Source of the DNA: Acidobacteriota bacterium
GTDB lineage: Bacteria; Acidobacteriota; Terriglobia; Terriglobales; Acidobacteriaceae
Assembly (NCBI GenBank): GCA_021781255.1
Contig: JAJXXG010000263.1
Location: 1-14,379 of the forward strand
Length of the DNA: 14,379 nucleotides
Direction: 5' to 3'
The stretch's first letter is position 1; each line of letters opens with the position of its first letter. Below, piece by piece: positions 6,956-13,304 of the stretch. The notes beneath the pieces are model-generated. The model did no database searches and was not told the origin of the DNA. It saw only the letters and a list, made by a program, of their open reading frames with translations. Made by a program: the position numbers and the translations under genes.

Positions 6956-7972
6956 TCACCCCACCTCAATCATGATCTTGGAGTATCGCGCAGGCTCGCG
7001 GCTCCACGCCTCCAGAATCTCCGGCGCCGCATCCATCGGCACCATGTGCGTCACCGCGTCCTCCACCGGAAAACGCCGCCCCTCCAGCATCCGGATCACG
7101 TCGCGGAAGTCCTCCGGCAGCGCATTGCGCGAGCCCAGAATGTCCAGCTCCTTCTGCACAAACAGCCGCGTCTCATAGGCCACCTGCTCCTTGGCATAGC
7201 CGATGTACACCACGCGACCCGTATACGCCACCTCGTCCACCGCCGCTCGAAACGTCTGCGGCAGTCCAATCGCCTCGATAATCACGTCCGGACCCCGGCC
7301 GCCAGTCAGCTCCGCAAGCTGCGCATGCAGATCGCTCGTCGCGGTGTTCACCCGGTGCGCGGCCCCGGCCTTCTGCGCAATGGCCAGCTTGTCGTCGTCC
7401 AAGTCAACGGCAATCACCGTCGCCCCGCGAAAGGCAGCGCCAGCCACCGCGCCCAGGCCAACACCGCCGCAGCCGAAGATCGCCACCGTGTCGCCCTGCG
7501 CCACGCGCCCGCGCGCCGCCGCATGAAAGCCCACCGTCAGCGGCTCCACCAGGCAAAGCTCCTTCAGCGTCAGGTCCGCCCGGTACAGCCGCCCCGCCGG
7601 CACCGCAATAAACTCCGCCAGTGCGCCGTCGCGCTGCACGCCCAGCGTCTGGTTGTGCTGGCAGGCGTTCGCGCGTCCCCGCAGGCAGGCCGCGCACCGC
7701 CCGCAGTTCGAGTACGGCGAAAGCGTCACGTGCATGCCCTTCCGCCATTGCGGATGCGCCTGGCTCGTCTCCTCCACCACCGCCGCAACCTCATGGCCGG
7801 GTATGCGTGGAAAGCTGATCATCGGGTTGCGCCCGCGATACGAGTTCAGATCACTTCCGCACAAGCCCACCATCTTCACGCGCAACAGCACATCTTCTGC
7901 GCCCAGTCCCTGCGGCTCGTCAATGCTCTTCACCACAGCCTGTCCCGGACCTTCCAATACAACACACTTCAT
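6956..7972 (-). CDS. Zinc-dependent medium-chain alcohol dehydrogenase (sugar-acid/polyol type), 338 aa
   Basis: NAD(P)-dependent oxidation or reduction of a secondary hydroxyl on a sugar acid or polyol. Catalytic-zinc ligands C38, H60-E61 (PGHE) and E143 (LVEPL) are present. The structural zinc site is the four cysteines C90, C93, C96 and C104. The Rossmann motif GCGGVG is at 167-172, with D190 at the end of the second strand favouring NAD over NADP. Relatives include L-galactonate 5-dehydrogenase, L-gulonate 5-dehydrogenase, galactitol-phosphate dehydrogenase and sorbitol/threonine dehydrogenases; I cannot pick one. The ATG at 7972 was chosen because GGGAG (7981-7985) sits 8 nt upstream and MKCVVLEGPG is a typical beginning. 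Upstream TTG (7987) and ATG (7978) overlap or abut that ribosome site. It is the first gene of the minus-strand pair with the isomerase and is divergent from the dehydratase gene, suggesting shared control. Confidence 0.9.
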   Translation of the reverse strand: MKCVVLEGPGQAVVKSIDEPQGLGAEDVLLRVKMVGLCGSDLNSYRGRNPMISFPRIPGHEVAAVVEETSQAHPQWRKGMHVTLSPYSNCGRCAACLRGRANACQHNQTLGVQRDGALAEFIAVPAGRLYRADLTLKELCLVEPLTVGFHAAARGRVAQGDTVAIFGCGGVGLGAVAGAAFRGATVIAVDLDDDKLAIAQKAGAAHRVNTATSDLHAQLAELTGGRGPDVIIEAIGLPQTFRAAVDEVAYTGRVVYIGYAKEQVAYETRLFVQKELDILGSRNALPEDFRDVIRMLEGRRFPVEDAVTHMVPMDAAPEILEAWSREPARYSKIMIEVG

Positions 7973-8102
7973 TTCCATCACTCCCAATCGGCTTCTAACC
8001 AGAAATATCGATCATAGACGAACCGCGCAAGCCAGCACGGATGCACAGGTTGTATGCTTACCCTGTTGGTTGCACAGCTCGTCCCCGAAGGAACCAGCCC
8101 TC
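7973..8102. promoter_or_regulatory. Divergent control region between the dehydrogenase-isomerase pair and the UxaA-family gene
   Basis: This 130-base divergent spacer must carry promoters for both units. Toward the minus-strand genes, TATGAT (plus strand ATCATA, 8011-8016) is a five-of-six -10 match without a good -35. Toward the dehydratase I see no strong promoter; TATGCT at 8053-8058 is only a weak -10. The motif TGCACAG occurs twice as direct copies (8042-8048 and 8071-8077, 29 bases apart). An ACAGG/CCTGT dyad (8045-8049 and 8062-8066) overlaps this. These are operator-like, and no regulator gene lies next to them. Confidence 0.4.
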
Positions 8103-9737
8103 ATGCCTGAAACCGTTCTCCATCTTGACCCTCGCGATAACGTCCTTGTGGCTCTGGCGCCTCTCTCTGCCGGATCTGTCGCGCACCACGGTCAGATAAA
8201 CTGCCCTGTATCGGAGCACATCCCCGCCAAGCACAAGCTCGCCCTCGTCGATCTCCGCCCCGGCGACCTCATCTACATGTACGGCATGGTCGTCGGTGAA
8301 GCCACCGCTCCCATCGCGCGCGGCAGTCTGCTCACCACGCGGAACGTGCGCCACCGCACCGGCGACTACACCTCCGTTCGCCAGCCCGTCTCCTTCGCGC
8401 AGCCTGACGCCTCGGCATGGATGCATCGCACCTTCCTCGGCTACCATCGCGCCGACGGCCAGGTCGGCACGCGCAACTACTGGATCGTGCTTCCGCTCGT
8501 GTTCTGCGAAAACCGCAACGTGGAGCGCATGAAGGAAGCGCTCGACGAGGAGCTCGGATACGGCACCTCCGGCAGCGCCTATCGTCAGCATGTGCGCCGC
8601 CTCGTGCAGCAGCAGGCCACCGGCAGCTCCAGCGCGGCAGCGGAGTTTGTCCCCGCCCGCTCCGAACGCGTCTTTCCCAACCTCGACGGCATTCGCTTCC
8701 TCACCCACGAAGGCGGATGCGGCGGCACGCGTCAGGATGCGCAGGCGCTTTGCGGCCTCCTCGCCGGCTACATTCATCATCCCAACGTCGCCGGCGCCAC
8801 CGTGCTCAGCCTCGGCTGCCAGCATGCCCAGGCCAGCATGCTCATGGACGAGCTTCGCGCCCGCGACCCCGGCATGCACAAGCCCGTGCTCATCTTCGAT
8901 CAGCAGCGCTGCGGCCAGGAATCCGTACTGATGAACCAGGCGCTCGACGAAACCTTTGCCGCGCTGGCGCAGGCCAATCGCATCACGCGCGCTCCCGCGC
9001 CGCTCTCCGCGCTCACCGTGGGACTCAAGTGCGGCGGCTCCGACGGCTTCAGCGGCATCTCCGCCAATCCCACGCTCGGCCATGTCTCTGACCTGCTCGG
9101 CGGCATCGGCGCAAAAACCATCCTCAGCGAATTTCCGGAGTTGCACGGCGTCGAGCAGGAGATGATCAACCGCTGCGCAACCGATGCCCTCGCCCAGCGC
9201 TTCTTTGATCTCATGCAGGCCTACGCCGCTCGCGCACGCGCCGTCCACTCCGGCCTGGAGATGAATCCCTCCCCCGGCAACATTGAAGACGGCCTCATCA
9301 CCGACGCCATCAAATCCGCCGGAGCCGCGCGCAAAGGCGGCACCGCGCCCATTCGCGATGTGCTCGATTTCCCGCAGTACGTCACCACCCCGGGGCTCAA
9401 TCTGCTCTGCACGCCGGGCAACGACGTGGAGTGCGTCACAGCGCAGGCCGGAGCAGGCGCCAACCTAGTGCTCTTCACCACCGGCCTCGGAACACCCACG
9501 GGAAATCCCGTCGCGCCCGTCCTCAAGATCTCCACCAACTCCACTCTGGCCGCGCGCATGAGCGACATCATCGACTTCAACGCCGGCGGCATCGTCACCG
9601 GGGAGACAACCATCCCCGACTGCGCGGATCAACTGCTCAACCTGTGCATTCAGGTCGCCAGCGGCGAACGCCTCACCAAAGCGGAGTTGCTGGGTCAGAA
9701 CGACTTCATCCCGTGGAAGCGCGGCGTCTCGCTCTAA
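8103..9737 (+). CDS. UxaA-family sugar-acid dehydratase (altronate dehydratase / galactarate dehydratase type), 544 aa
   Basis: Dehydrates an aldonic or aldaric acid to a 2-keto-3-deoxy acid, for example D-altronate to KDG, feeding the Entner-Doudoroff branch. Residues about 1-95 form the N-terminal SAF-like domain (GSVAHHGQINCPV, RPGDLIYMYG). The main dehydratase domain starts at GYHRADGQVGTRNY (113-126). It carries the family's Cys-containing motifs HEGGCGG (202-208) and KCGGSDGFSGISANP (309-323), and the C-terminal TPTGNPVAPVLKISTN (464-479). The length is full for the fused form. I chose the ATG at 8103, preceded by AAGGA with a 10-nt spacer; the open frame upstream (from 7653) runs through the divergent dehydrogenase gene and is not coding. 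Altronate versus galactarate specificity cannot be settled by eye. The divergent dehydrogenase and isomerase favour the altronate/hexonate side. Its 3' end is convergent with rsmE, 60 bases apart. Confidence 0.9.
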   Translation: MPETVLHLDPRDNVLVALAPLSAGSVAHHGQINCPVSEHIPAKHKLALVDLRPGDLIYMYGMVVGEATAPIARGSLLTTRNVRHRTGDYTSVRQPVSFAQPDASAWMHRTFLGYHRADGQVGTRNYWIVLPLVFCENRNVERMKEALDEELGYGTSGSAYRQHVRRLVQQQATGSSSAAAEFVPARSERVFPNLDGIRFLTHEGGCGGTRQDAQALCGLLAGYIHHPNVAGATVLSLGCQHAQASMLMDELRARDPGMHKPVLIFDQQRCGQESVLMNQALDETFAALAQANRITRAPAPLSALTVGLKCGGSDGFSGISANPTLGHVSDLLGGIGAKTILSEFPELHGVEQEMINRCATDALAQRFFDLMQAYAARARAVHSGLEMNPSPGNIEDGLITDAIKSAGAARKGGTAPIRDVLDFPQYVTTPGLNLLCTPGNDVECVTAQAGAGANLVLFTTGLGTPTGNPVAPVLKISTNSTLAARMSDIIDFNAGGIVTGETTIPDCADQLLNLCIQVASGERLTKAELLGQNDFIPWKRGVSL

Positions 9738-9797
9738 GCGGATTCTTTCTGTGCGATCTTCCTTAAGGTTGCTAGAGCCCGGACGATTGCAGCGCGT

Positions 9798-10529
9798 CTA
9801 CTCCAGGAACGACGCCACCACTGCCATCGCGGAGATCGCCGCCGTCTCCGCGCGCAGAATGCGCGGACCCAGCGTCACCGCGCGCCACGCATTCGCATCG
9901 AACAGCGCCTCTTCGTTTGGAGCCCATCCGCCTTCCGGTCCAATGGCAAGCTCAAACTCGGGCATCTCTTCCCCGCTGGCCGCCATCAACTCTTCCATCG
10001 CCCGCCTCAGCGTCGTCGAGCGCTCCTGCTCCGCAAGCACAATACGATTGGCGTTCGAAGCCGCCCGGATTCGCTCCGCCAGCGCTACCGGATCGTGAAT
10101 CACCGGAACATCCGAACGCCGCGACTGTTGCGACGCTTCGTGCGCAATACGCCGCCAGCGCTCCACGCGCTTGGCAGCGGCCTGCGCCAGGTGCTTCTCC
10201 GTGCGCCGTGTAATCACCGGCGCAATCGCGGCAATCCCCAGCTCGGTTGCCTTCTCAATGCCCCACTCCATGTGGTCGAACTTGAAGACCGCCATCACCA
10301 GCGTGACCGGCAGCGCCGGGGCTGCCTTCAACTCCGCAATCAGGTTGAAGCGCGCCTCGTCTTCGGCAATCGCAGCCAGCTCGGCATGAAACACATGGCC
10401 GCCCGCTACCACGTCGGCTTCCATGCCCGGCTGCGCGCGCAGCACGCGCGTCAAATGCTCAGCCTGCGCGCCTGTAAGCGTCGCGGTGGCTTCATCCCAG
10501 TGTTCTGCAATCCAGCGGCGGCGTGTCAT
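9798..10529 (-). CDS. rsmE: 16S rRNA (uracil-1498-N3)-methyltransferase RsmE, 243 aa
   Basis: SPOUT-class SAM-dependent methyltransferase that methylates N3 of U1498 in helix 44 of 16S rRNA at the decoding centre. An N-terminal PUA-like RNA-binding domain (residues about 1-70, with HLTRVLRAQPG) precedes the knotted catalytic domain. Signature segments are KATELG (93-98), EASQQSRR (131-138), IGPEGG (196-201) and LGPRILRAETA (220-230), the last two forming the SAM-binding knot. Length is normal. The ATG at 10529 has AAGGA 7 nt upstream. It lies directly downstream of the Lys/Ala microprotein's terminator and probably has its own promoter; a TACACT hexamer stands about 24-30 bases before the start. 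It does not share an obvious pathway with neighbours. Confidence 0.95.
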   Translation of the reverse strand: MTRRRWIAEHWDEATATLTGAQAEHLTRVLRAQPGMEADVVAGGHVFHAELAAIAEDEARFNLIAELKAAPALPVTLVMAVFKFDHMEWGIEKATELGIAAIAPVITRRTEKHLAQAAAKRVERWRRIAHEASQQSRRSDVPVIHDPVALAERIRAASNANRIVLAEQERSTTLRRAMEELMAASGEEMPEFELAIGPEGGWAPNEEALFDANAWRAVTLGPRILRAETAAISAMAVVASFLE

Positions 10530-10577
10530 CGGTCGTTCCTTATGCTTGTTGCGCCTTTTAGTGTAACCCTTTCCTTG

Positions 10578-10620
10578 AAAACACTGAGGGGACGCTTTGC
10601 AGCGTCCCCTCGGAGTGTTG
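10578..10620 (-). terminator. Strong intrinsic terminator after the Lys/Ala microprotein gene
   Basis: On the minus strand, an 11-bp GC-rich stem (GAGGGGACGCT at 10586-10596 pairing with AGCGTCCCCTC at 10601-10611, TTGC/GCAA loop) is extended by AACACT/AGTGTT (10580-10585 and 10614-10619) across a 2-nt bulge. It runs straight into a TTTT tract in the minus direction. It sits 21 bases after the microprotein stop codon and before the rsmE start, so it isolates the two genes. The symmetry would also allow some termination of plus-strand transcripts. Confidence 0.85.
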
Positions 10621-10640
10621 CCTTTTGGTTGGTTGACCCG

Positions 10641-10712
10641 TTACTTCTTCTTCGCGGCTTTCTTCGCGGCCTTCTTCGCGGGTGCCTTCTTGGCTGCTTT
10701 CTTGGTTGCCAT
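10641..10712 (-). CDS. Lys/Ala-repeat basic microprotein, 23 aa (histone-H1-tail-like)
   Basis: A 23-codon frame made almost wholly of AAKK repeats: it begins MATKKAAKKAPAKK and ends in three lysines and TAA. It contains 11 Lys, 9 Ala, one Pro, one Thr and the initiator Met, with no acidic or aromatic residue. Although far below usual gene-calling length, it has all the parts of a real gene: an AGGGAG ribosome site 9 nt before the ATG, a near-consensus promoter at 10775-10803 and a strong terminator at 10578-10620. Such a tract resembles the tails of eukaryotic linker histone H1 and bacterial HctA/AlgP-like basic proteins, so binding DNA, RNA or another polyanion is plausible. I do not recognise a characterised gene. 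A leader-peptide role is unlikely because the terminator directly follows and rsmE appears separate. Confidence 0.78.
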   Translation of the reverse strand: MATKKAAKKAPAKKAAKKAAKKK

Positions 10713-10746
10713 TTGCCTATTCTCCCTTGTCGATGGGTTGCATCGA

Positions 10747-10768
10747 AACTGCAACACGTATTGCAGTT
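10747..10768 (-). promoter_or_regulatory. Perfect 8-bp dyad at the predicted 5' end of the microprotein mRNA
   Basis: AACTGCAA (10747-10754) and TTGCAGTT (10761-10768) are exact inverted copies with a 6-nt loop. The dyad begins about 7 nt after the -10 hexamer, at the predicted transcription start. It could be a 5'-stabilising hairpin in the mRNA or an operator overlapping the start site. Confidence 0.5.
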
Positions 10769-10774
10769 GAGGAA

Positions 10775-10803
10775 TGTATAGATTCATGCTTGCTCAGTGT
10801 CAA
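10775..10803 (-). promoter_or_regulatory. Near-consensus housekeeping (sigma-70) promoter for the Lys/Ala microprotein
   Basis: Reading the minus strand, a perfect -35 hexamer TTGACA (10803-10798) is followed after exactly 17 nt by TATACA (10780-10775), five of six to TATAAT. The predicted start near 10768 gives a leader of about 55 nt before the ATG at 10712. It is the best promoter in the window, set in an unusually AT-rich patch of this GC-rich region, implying high constitutive expression. Confidence 0.75.
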
Positions 10804-10875
10804 GAAAAAAACGAAGCAGAAGTGGAAAAAGTGGTAACAATTCTCATCCGCGAATTCTGTTTTCGCATTCGGTCG

Positions 10876-11703
10876 TTATAAAAGGTGATGCGCGCGAAGC
10901 GCTGACACCGTCAATCCGGCAATCACGTCATGCCATCCATGCGCAAAGATGCACGCGCGCAAGTTACCGCGTAACAGTGCAAGCAGGCTGAACAAAACAC
11001 CGAACACTGCCAGCAGCACCATGTTGCGCATTCCCTGGTATCCATGCGCCGCGCCAAACGCCAGCGCGGAAAACACAACGCCTGCCGTCCGTGCTCCGCT
11101 CGTCCACGCCGTGAACTGCTGTTGCAGATAACCGCGAAACACAACCTCTTCTGCGAATCCCGCCAGCAGGCAAAGCAGTATCCAGCATGCGGCCTCCGTC
11201 GCATTTCCCGGAGCAAGCCGGGCAACAGCGCGTATCGCCGCCTGTTGCGATGGGCTGGGCGCAAGCGGATGCGCGGCCTGCGTTATGCTCTGCCGATGCA
11301 TCACAGCATCTTCCATGCCCGACCACATCAGCCCCAGCGATCCAAGAATCATCAGCACCGCAATCCAGAACACAAACGCCACGCCAAGGTCCGCCATCAC
11401 GCCTCGGCTTCCACCCGCCATCGCGCCCAGCAGCGAGCGCAGCGAACTCCCGCGCATCCTCACACCGAATGCGACCCATCCCAGCATCGCCACTTCCAGC
11501 GTCGCCGTCATGCCGTAAATTACCAGCCGGTTCGGCGCGGCCTGCGTGCCCGCCAGGCTCGCACCATGCAGCGATGCCGCTGCAATCGCCACCAGCAGCA
11601 CCGCCGTGTGCCATGCCGGTGCTAGCGGAACCGCGCCGCGCATCGTCGTCTGCGATACGCCGGTCTCCATCGCCGCCTGCGCTTCTTCATCCGGCATCTG
11701 CAA
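10876..11703 (-). CDS. CPBP-family intramembrane metalloprotease (CAAX protease/bacteriocin-processing type), 275 aa
   Basis: Polytopic membrane protein of the ABI/CPBP family, relatives of Rce1, which cleave peptide bonds inside or near the membrane; bacterial roles include bacteriocin immunity and protein processing, most unknown. The three catalytic motifs are present: EEVVFR (E185, E186, R190), FGAAH (H220) and HGWHD (H255, D259). Hydrophobic segments lie near 32-50, 60-80, 103-126, 171-184, 205-219, 228-245 and 250-266. The TTG at 11703 is preceded by AGGA at 8 nt, better than the 14 nt to the ATG at 11697, so I keep the TTG; the two differ by two residues. It lies 45 bases after the serine dehydratase gene on the same strand and may be its second cistron. 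After the stop comes only an AT-rich spacer with no clear hairpin terminator. The substrate is unknown. Confidence 0.85.
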   Translation of the reverse strand: MQMPDEEAQAAMETGVSQTTMRGAVPLAPAWHTAVLLVAIAAASLHGASLAGTQAAPNRLVIYGMTATLEVAMLGWVAFGVRMRGSSLRSLLGAMAGGSRGVMADLGVAFVFWIAVLMILGSLGLMWSGMEDAVMHRQSITQAAHPLAPSPSQQAAIRAVARLAPGNATEAACWILLCLLAGFAEEVVFRGYLQQQFTAWTSGARTAGVVFSALAFGAAHGYQGMRNMVLLAVFGVLFSLLALLRGNLRACIFAHGWHDVIAGLTVSALRAHHLL

Positions 11704-11748
11704 TGCGCTCTTCCTTGTCGCGAGATTGAACTCCGTTCGCCCGCATCC

Positions 11749-13161
11749 TCAGCACTCGATCACGTTCAGCGCCAGTCCCGCCAGGCTCGTCTCCTTGTAA
11801 CGCGCCTGCATGTCCAGCCCGGTCAGATACATTGTGCGTATCACCTGATCAAGCGAGACCTTGTGCGCCTCGGCCTCATACAGCGCAATGCGAGAGGCCT
11901 GCACCGCCTTCACCGCACCCATGGCATTGCGTTCAATGCAGGGAATCTGCACCAGCCCGCCAATCGGATCGCAGGTCATGCCAAGGTTGTGCTCCATCGC
12001 AATCTCTGCCGCGTGCTCCACCTGCCCGTTGGTTCCGCCCAGCGCCGCTGTCAGACCGCCGGCCGCCATTGAGCACGCCACGCCCACCTCGCCCTGGCAG
12101 CCCACCTCCGCGCCGCTGATCGAGGCATTCTCCTTGTACAGAATCCCAATCGCAGCCGACGTCAGAAAGAAGCGCAGCATTCCCTCGTGGTCCGCATTCG
12201 GCGCAAACCGGTCGTAGTAATGCAGCACCGCCGGCACCACGCCCGCCGCTCCATTCGTCGGCGCGGTCACCACGCGCCCGCCCGCGGCATTCTCTTCATT
12301 CACCGCCATGGCATACACCGTCACCCAATCCAGCGGCGCCAGCGGATCTCCTCGCAATCCATCCGCCTCTTTCTCGCGCAGCCGTTCCGCCAGCCTGCGC
12401 GCACGACGCCTCACGTTCAGTCCTCCCGGCAGTATGCCCTCCGTCTCCATCCCGCGCCGCACGCACTCCTGCATCACCTGCCAGATGCGATCGATGCCTT
12501 CGCGCACCACCTGCACCGGCGGCTGCTCCGAGTCCCGCGCCACCAGAGCGCACTCGTTCTCCAGCATCAACTGGCTGATCGATAACTCATTCGCATGCGC
12601 CGCCGCCAGCAACTCCGCTGCCGTGTGAAACGGAAACGGAATCGCGGCTTCCTGCCGCTCCCGCGTCTCGCGCGCGCCATCCTCCACAATGAATCCGCCG
12701 CCTACGGAGAAGAACGTGCGTTCTTCCAGCTTCGCGCCCGCCGCATCCAACGCCGTCAAACGCAAACCGTTCGGATGCTGTGTCTGCGCTCCCGGCGGAG
12801 TCATCTGGTCGCGATGAAATAACATGTCGTTCGCTTCAGCGAAGGCAATCGTTCTCTCGCCCGCCAGCCGCAGCTCGCCGCTCGCGCGAATCGCGGCAAC
12901 CGTGGATTCAATCAACGCCGGGTCGATCGTCGCGGGCTCGTTGCCCGTCAGGCCCAGCAGCACGGCCCGGTCCGTCGCATGGCCCAGGCCCGTCAGCGCC
13001 AGTGACCCATACAGATCCACCTGCACCCGCGCCACTCGCTCCAGCAGTCCTCGCCCGCCCAGCTCGCGTGCAAACCGGCACGCCGCGCGCATGGGCCCCA
13101 TGGTGTGCGAGCTCGACGGACCCACGCCAATCTTGTACAGATCAAACAGACTCGTCGTCAC
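11749..13161 (-). CDS. sdaA: Iron-sulfur L-serine dehydratase (L-serine ammonia-lyase), single-chain form, 470 aa
   Basis: Cytoplasmic [4Fe-4S] enzyme converting L-serine to pyruvate and ammonia. The N-terminal beta domain carries [15 protein letters not shown] (13-27), and the catalytic alpha domain begins near residue 185. Cluster cysteines are C355 (VGCQGEVG), C397 (MTCDPIGG) and C408 (QIPCIERNA). The very last residue is C470. The spacings 42, 11 and 62 equal those I recall for the Legionella enzyme (C343, C385, C396, C458), where the terminal Cys folds into the active site as fourth iron ligand and must be displaced by serine. The start is a GTG at 13161 without a Shine-Dalgarno sequence. 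TACAAT ends 6 nt upstream, suggesting a leaderless message. TTG just upstream is possible but gives no family sequence. Divergent from comM and followed closely by the CPBP protease gene. Confidence 0.95.
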   Translation of the reverse strand: MTTSLFDLYKIGVGPSSSHTMGPMRAACRFARELGGRGLLERVARVQVDLYGSLALTGLGHATDRAVLLGLTGNEPATIDPALIESTVAAIRASGELRLAGERTIAFAEANDMLFHRDQMTPPGAQTQHPNGLRLTALDAAGAKLEERTFFSVGGGFIVEDGARETRERQEAAIPFPFHTAAELLAAAHANELSISQLMLENECALVARDSEQPPVQVVREGIDRIWQVMQECVRRGMETEGILPGGLNVRRRARRLAERLREKEADGLRGDPLAPLDWVTVYAMAVNEENAAGGRVVTAPTNGAAGVVPAVLHYYDRFAPNADHEGMLRFFLTSAAIGILYKENASISGAEVGCQGEVGVACSMAAGGLTAALGGTNGQVEHAAEIAMEHNLGMTCDPIGGLVQIPCIERNAMGAVKAVQASRIALYEAEAHKVSLDQVIRTMYLTGLDMQARYKETSLAGLALNVIEC

Positions 13162-13167
13162 GCAAGG

Positions 13168-13173
13168 ATTGTA
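13168..13173 (-). promoter_or_regulatory. Candidate -10 element (TACAAT) of a leaderless serine dehydratase transcript
   Basis: On the minus strand TACAAT, five of six to consensus, ends exactly 6 nt before the GTG start at 13161. Transcription would begin at or beside the start codon, explaining why no ribosome site is visible. No good -35 is seen 16-18 nt further upstream. Confidence 0.4.
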
Positions 13174-13278
13174 GCGGGAAACACAGTCTTCGCGCCGACT
13201 CGCGTTCCCGTCGCAAGCCTGCCCATCTCTTCGGTAACCTCGCGTATCGCTCTCTGCCCGTTCCGGGTAACTCGCTTC

Positions 13279-13287
13279 TGTTACACT
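13279..13287 (+). promoter_or_regulatory. Candidate extended -10 promoter of comM
   Basis: TG at 13279-13280, one spacer base, then TACACT (13282-13287) forms an extended -10, ending 17 nt before the comM ATG. It predicts a leader of only about 10 nt. The -35 region is poor, as extended -10 promoters tolerate. No convincing ribosome site lies before the ATG. Confidence 0.3.
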
Positions 13288-13304
13288 CGCAGCAAATCAC
13301 CGCC

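Noticed and set aside
7653..8102. Upstream extension of the UxaA-family reading frame by 150 residues
   Set aside because: It runs antisense through the dehydrogenase gene and across the divergent control region; the ATG at 8103 has a ribosome site and the normal family start.
8058..9248. 396-residue minus-strand open frame opposite the UxaA-family gene
   Set aside because: The plus strand encodes a full dehydratase with conserved motifs. The antisense frame stays open because of the C-biased third positions and has Ala/Gly/Glu-rich nonsense content.
9738..9797. Convergent 60-base gap between the dehydratase and rsmE searched for a bidirectional terminator
   Set aside because: No GC-rich stem followed by a T-tract is visible on either strand.
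10804..10875. AT-rich stretch with an A7 run after the CPBP gene, considered as its terminator
   Set aside because: On the minus strand the T-run is not preceded by a stable GC-rich hairpin; the best stem is about 5 bp (GCGAA/TTCGC) and lies too far from it.
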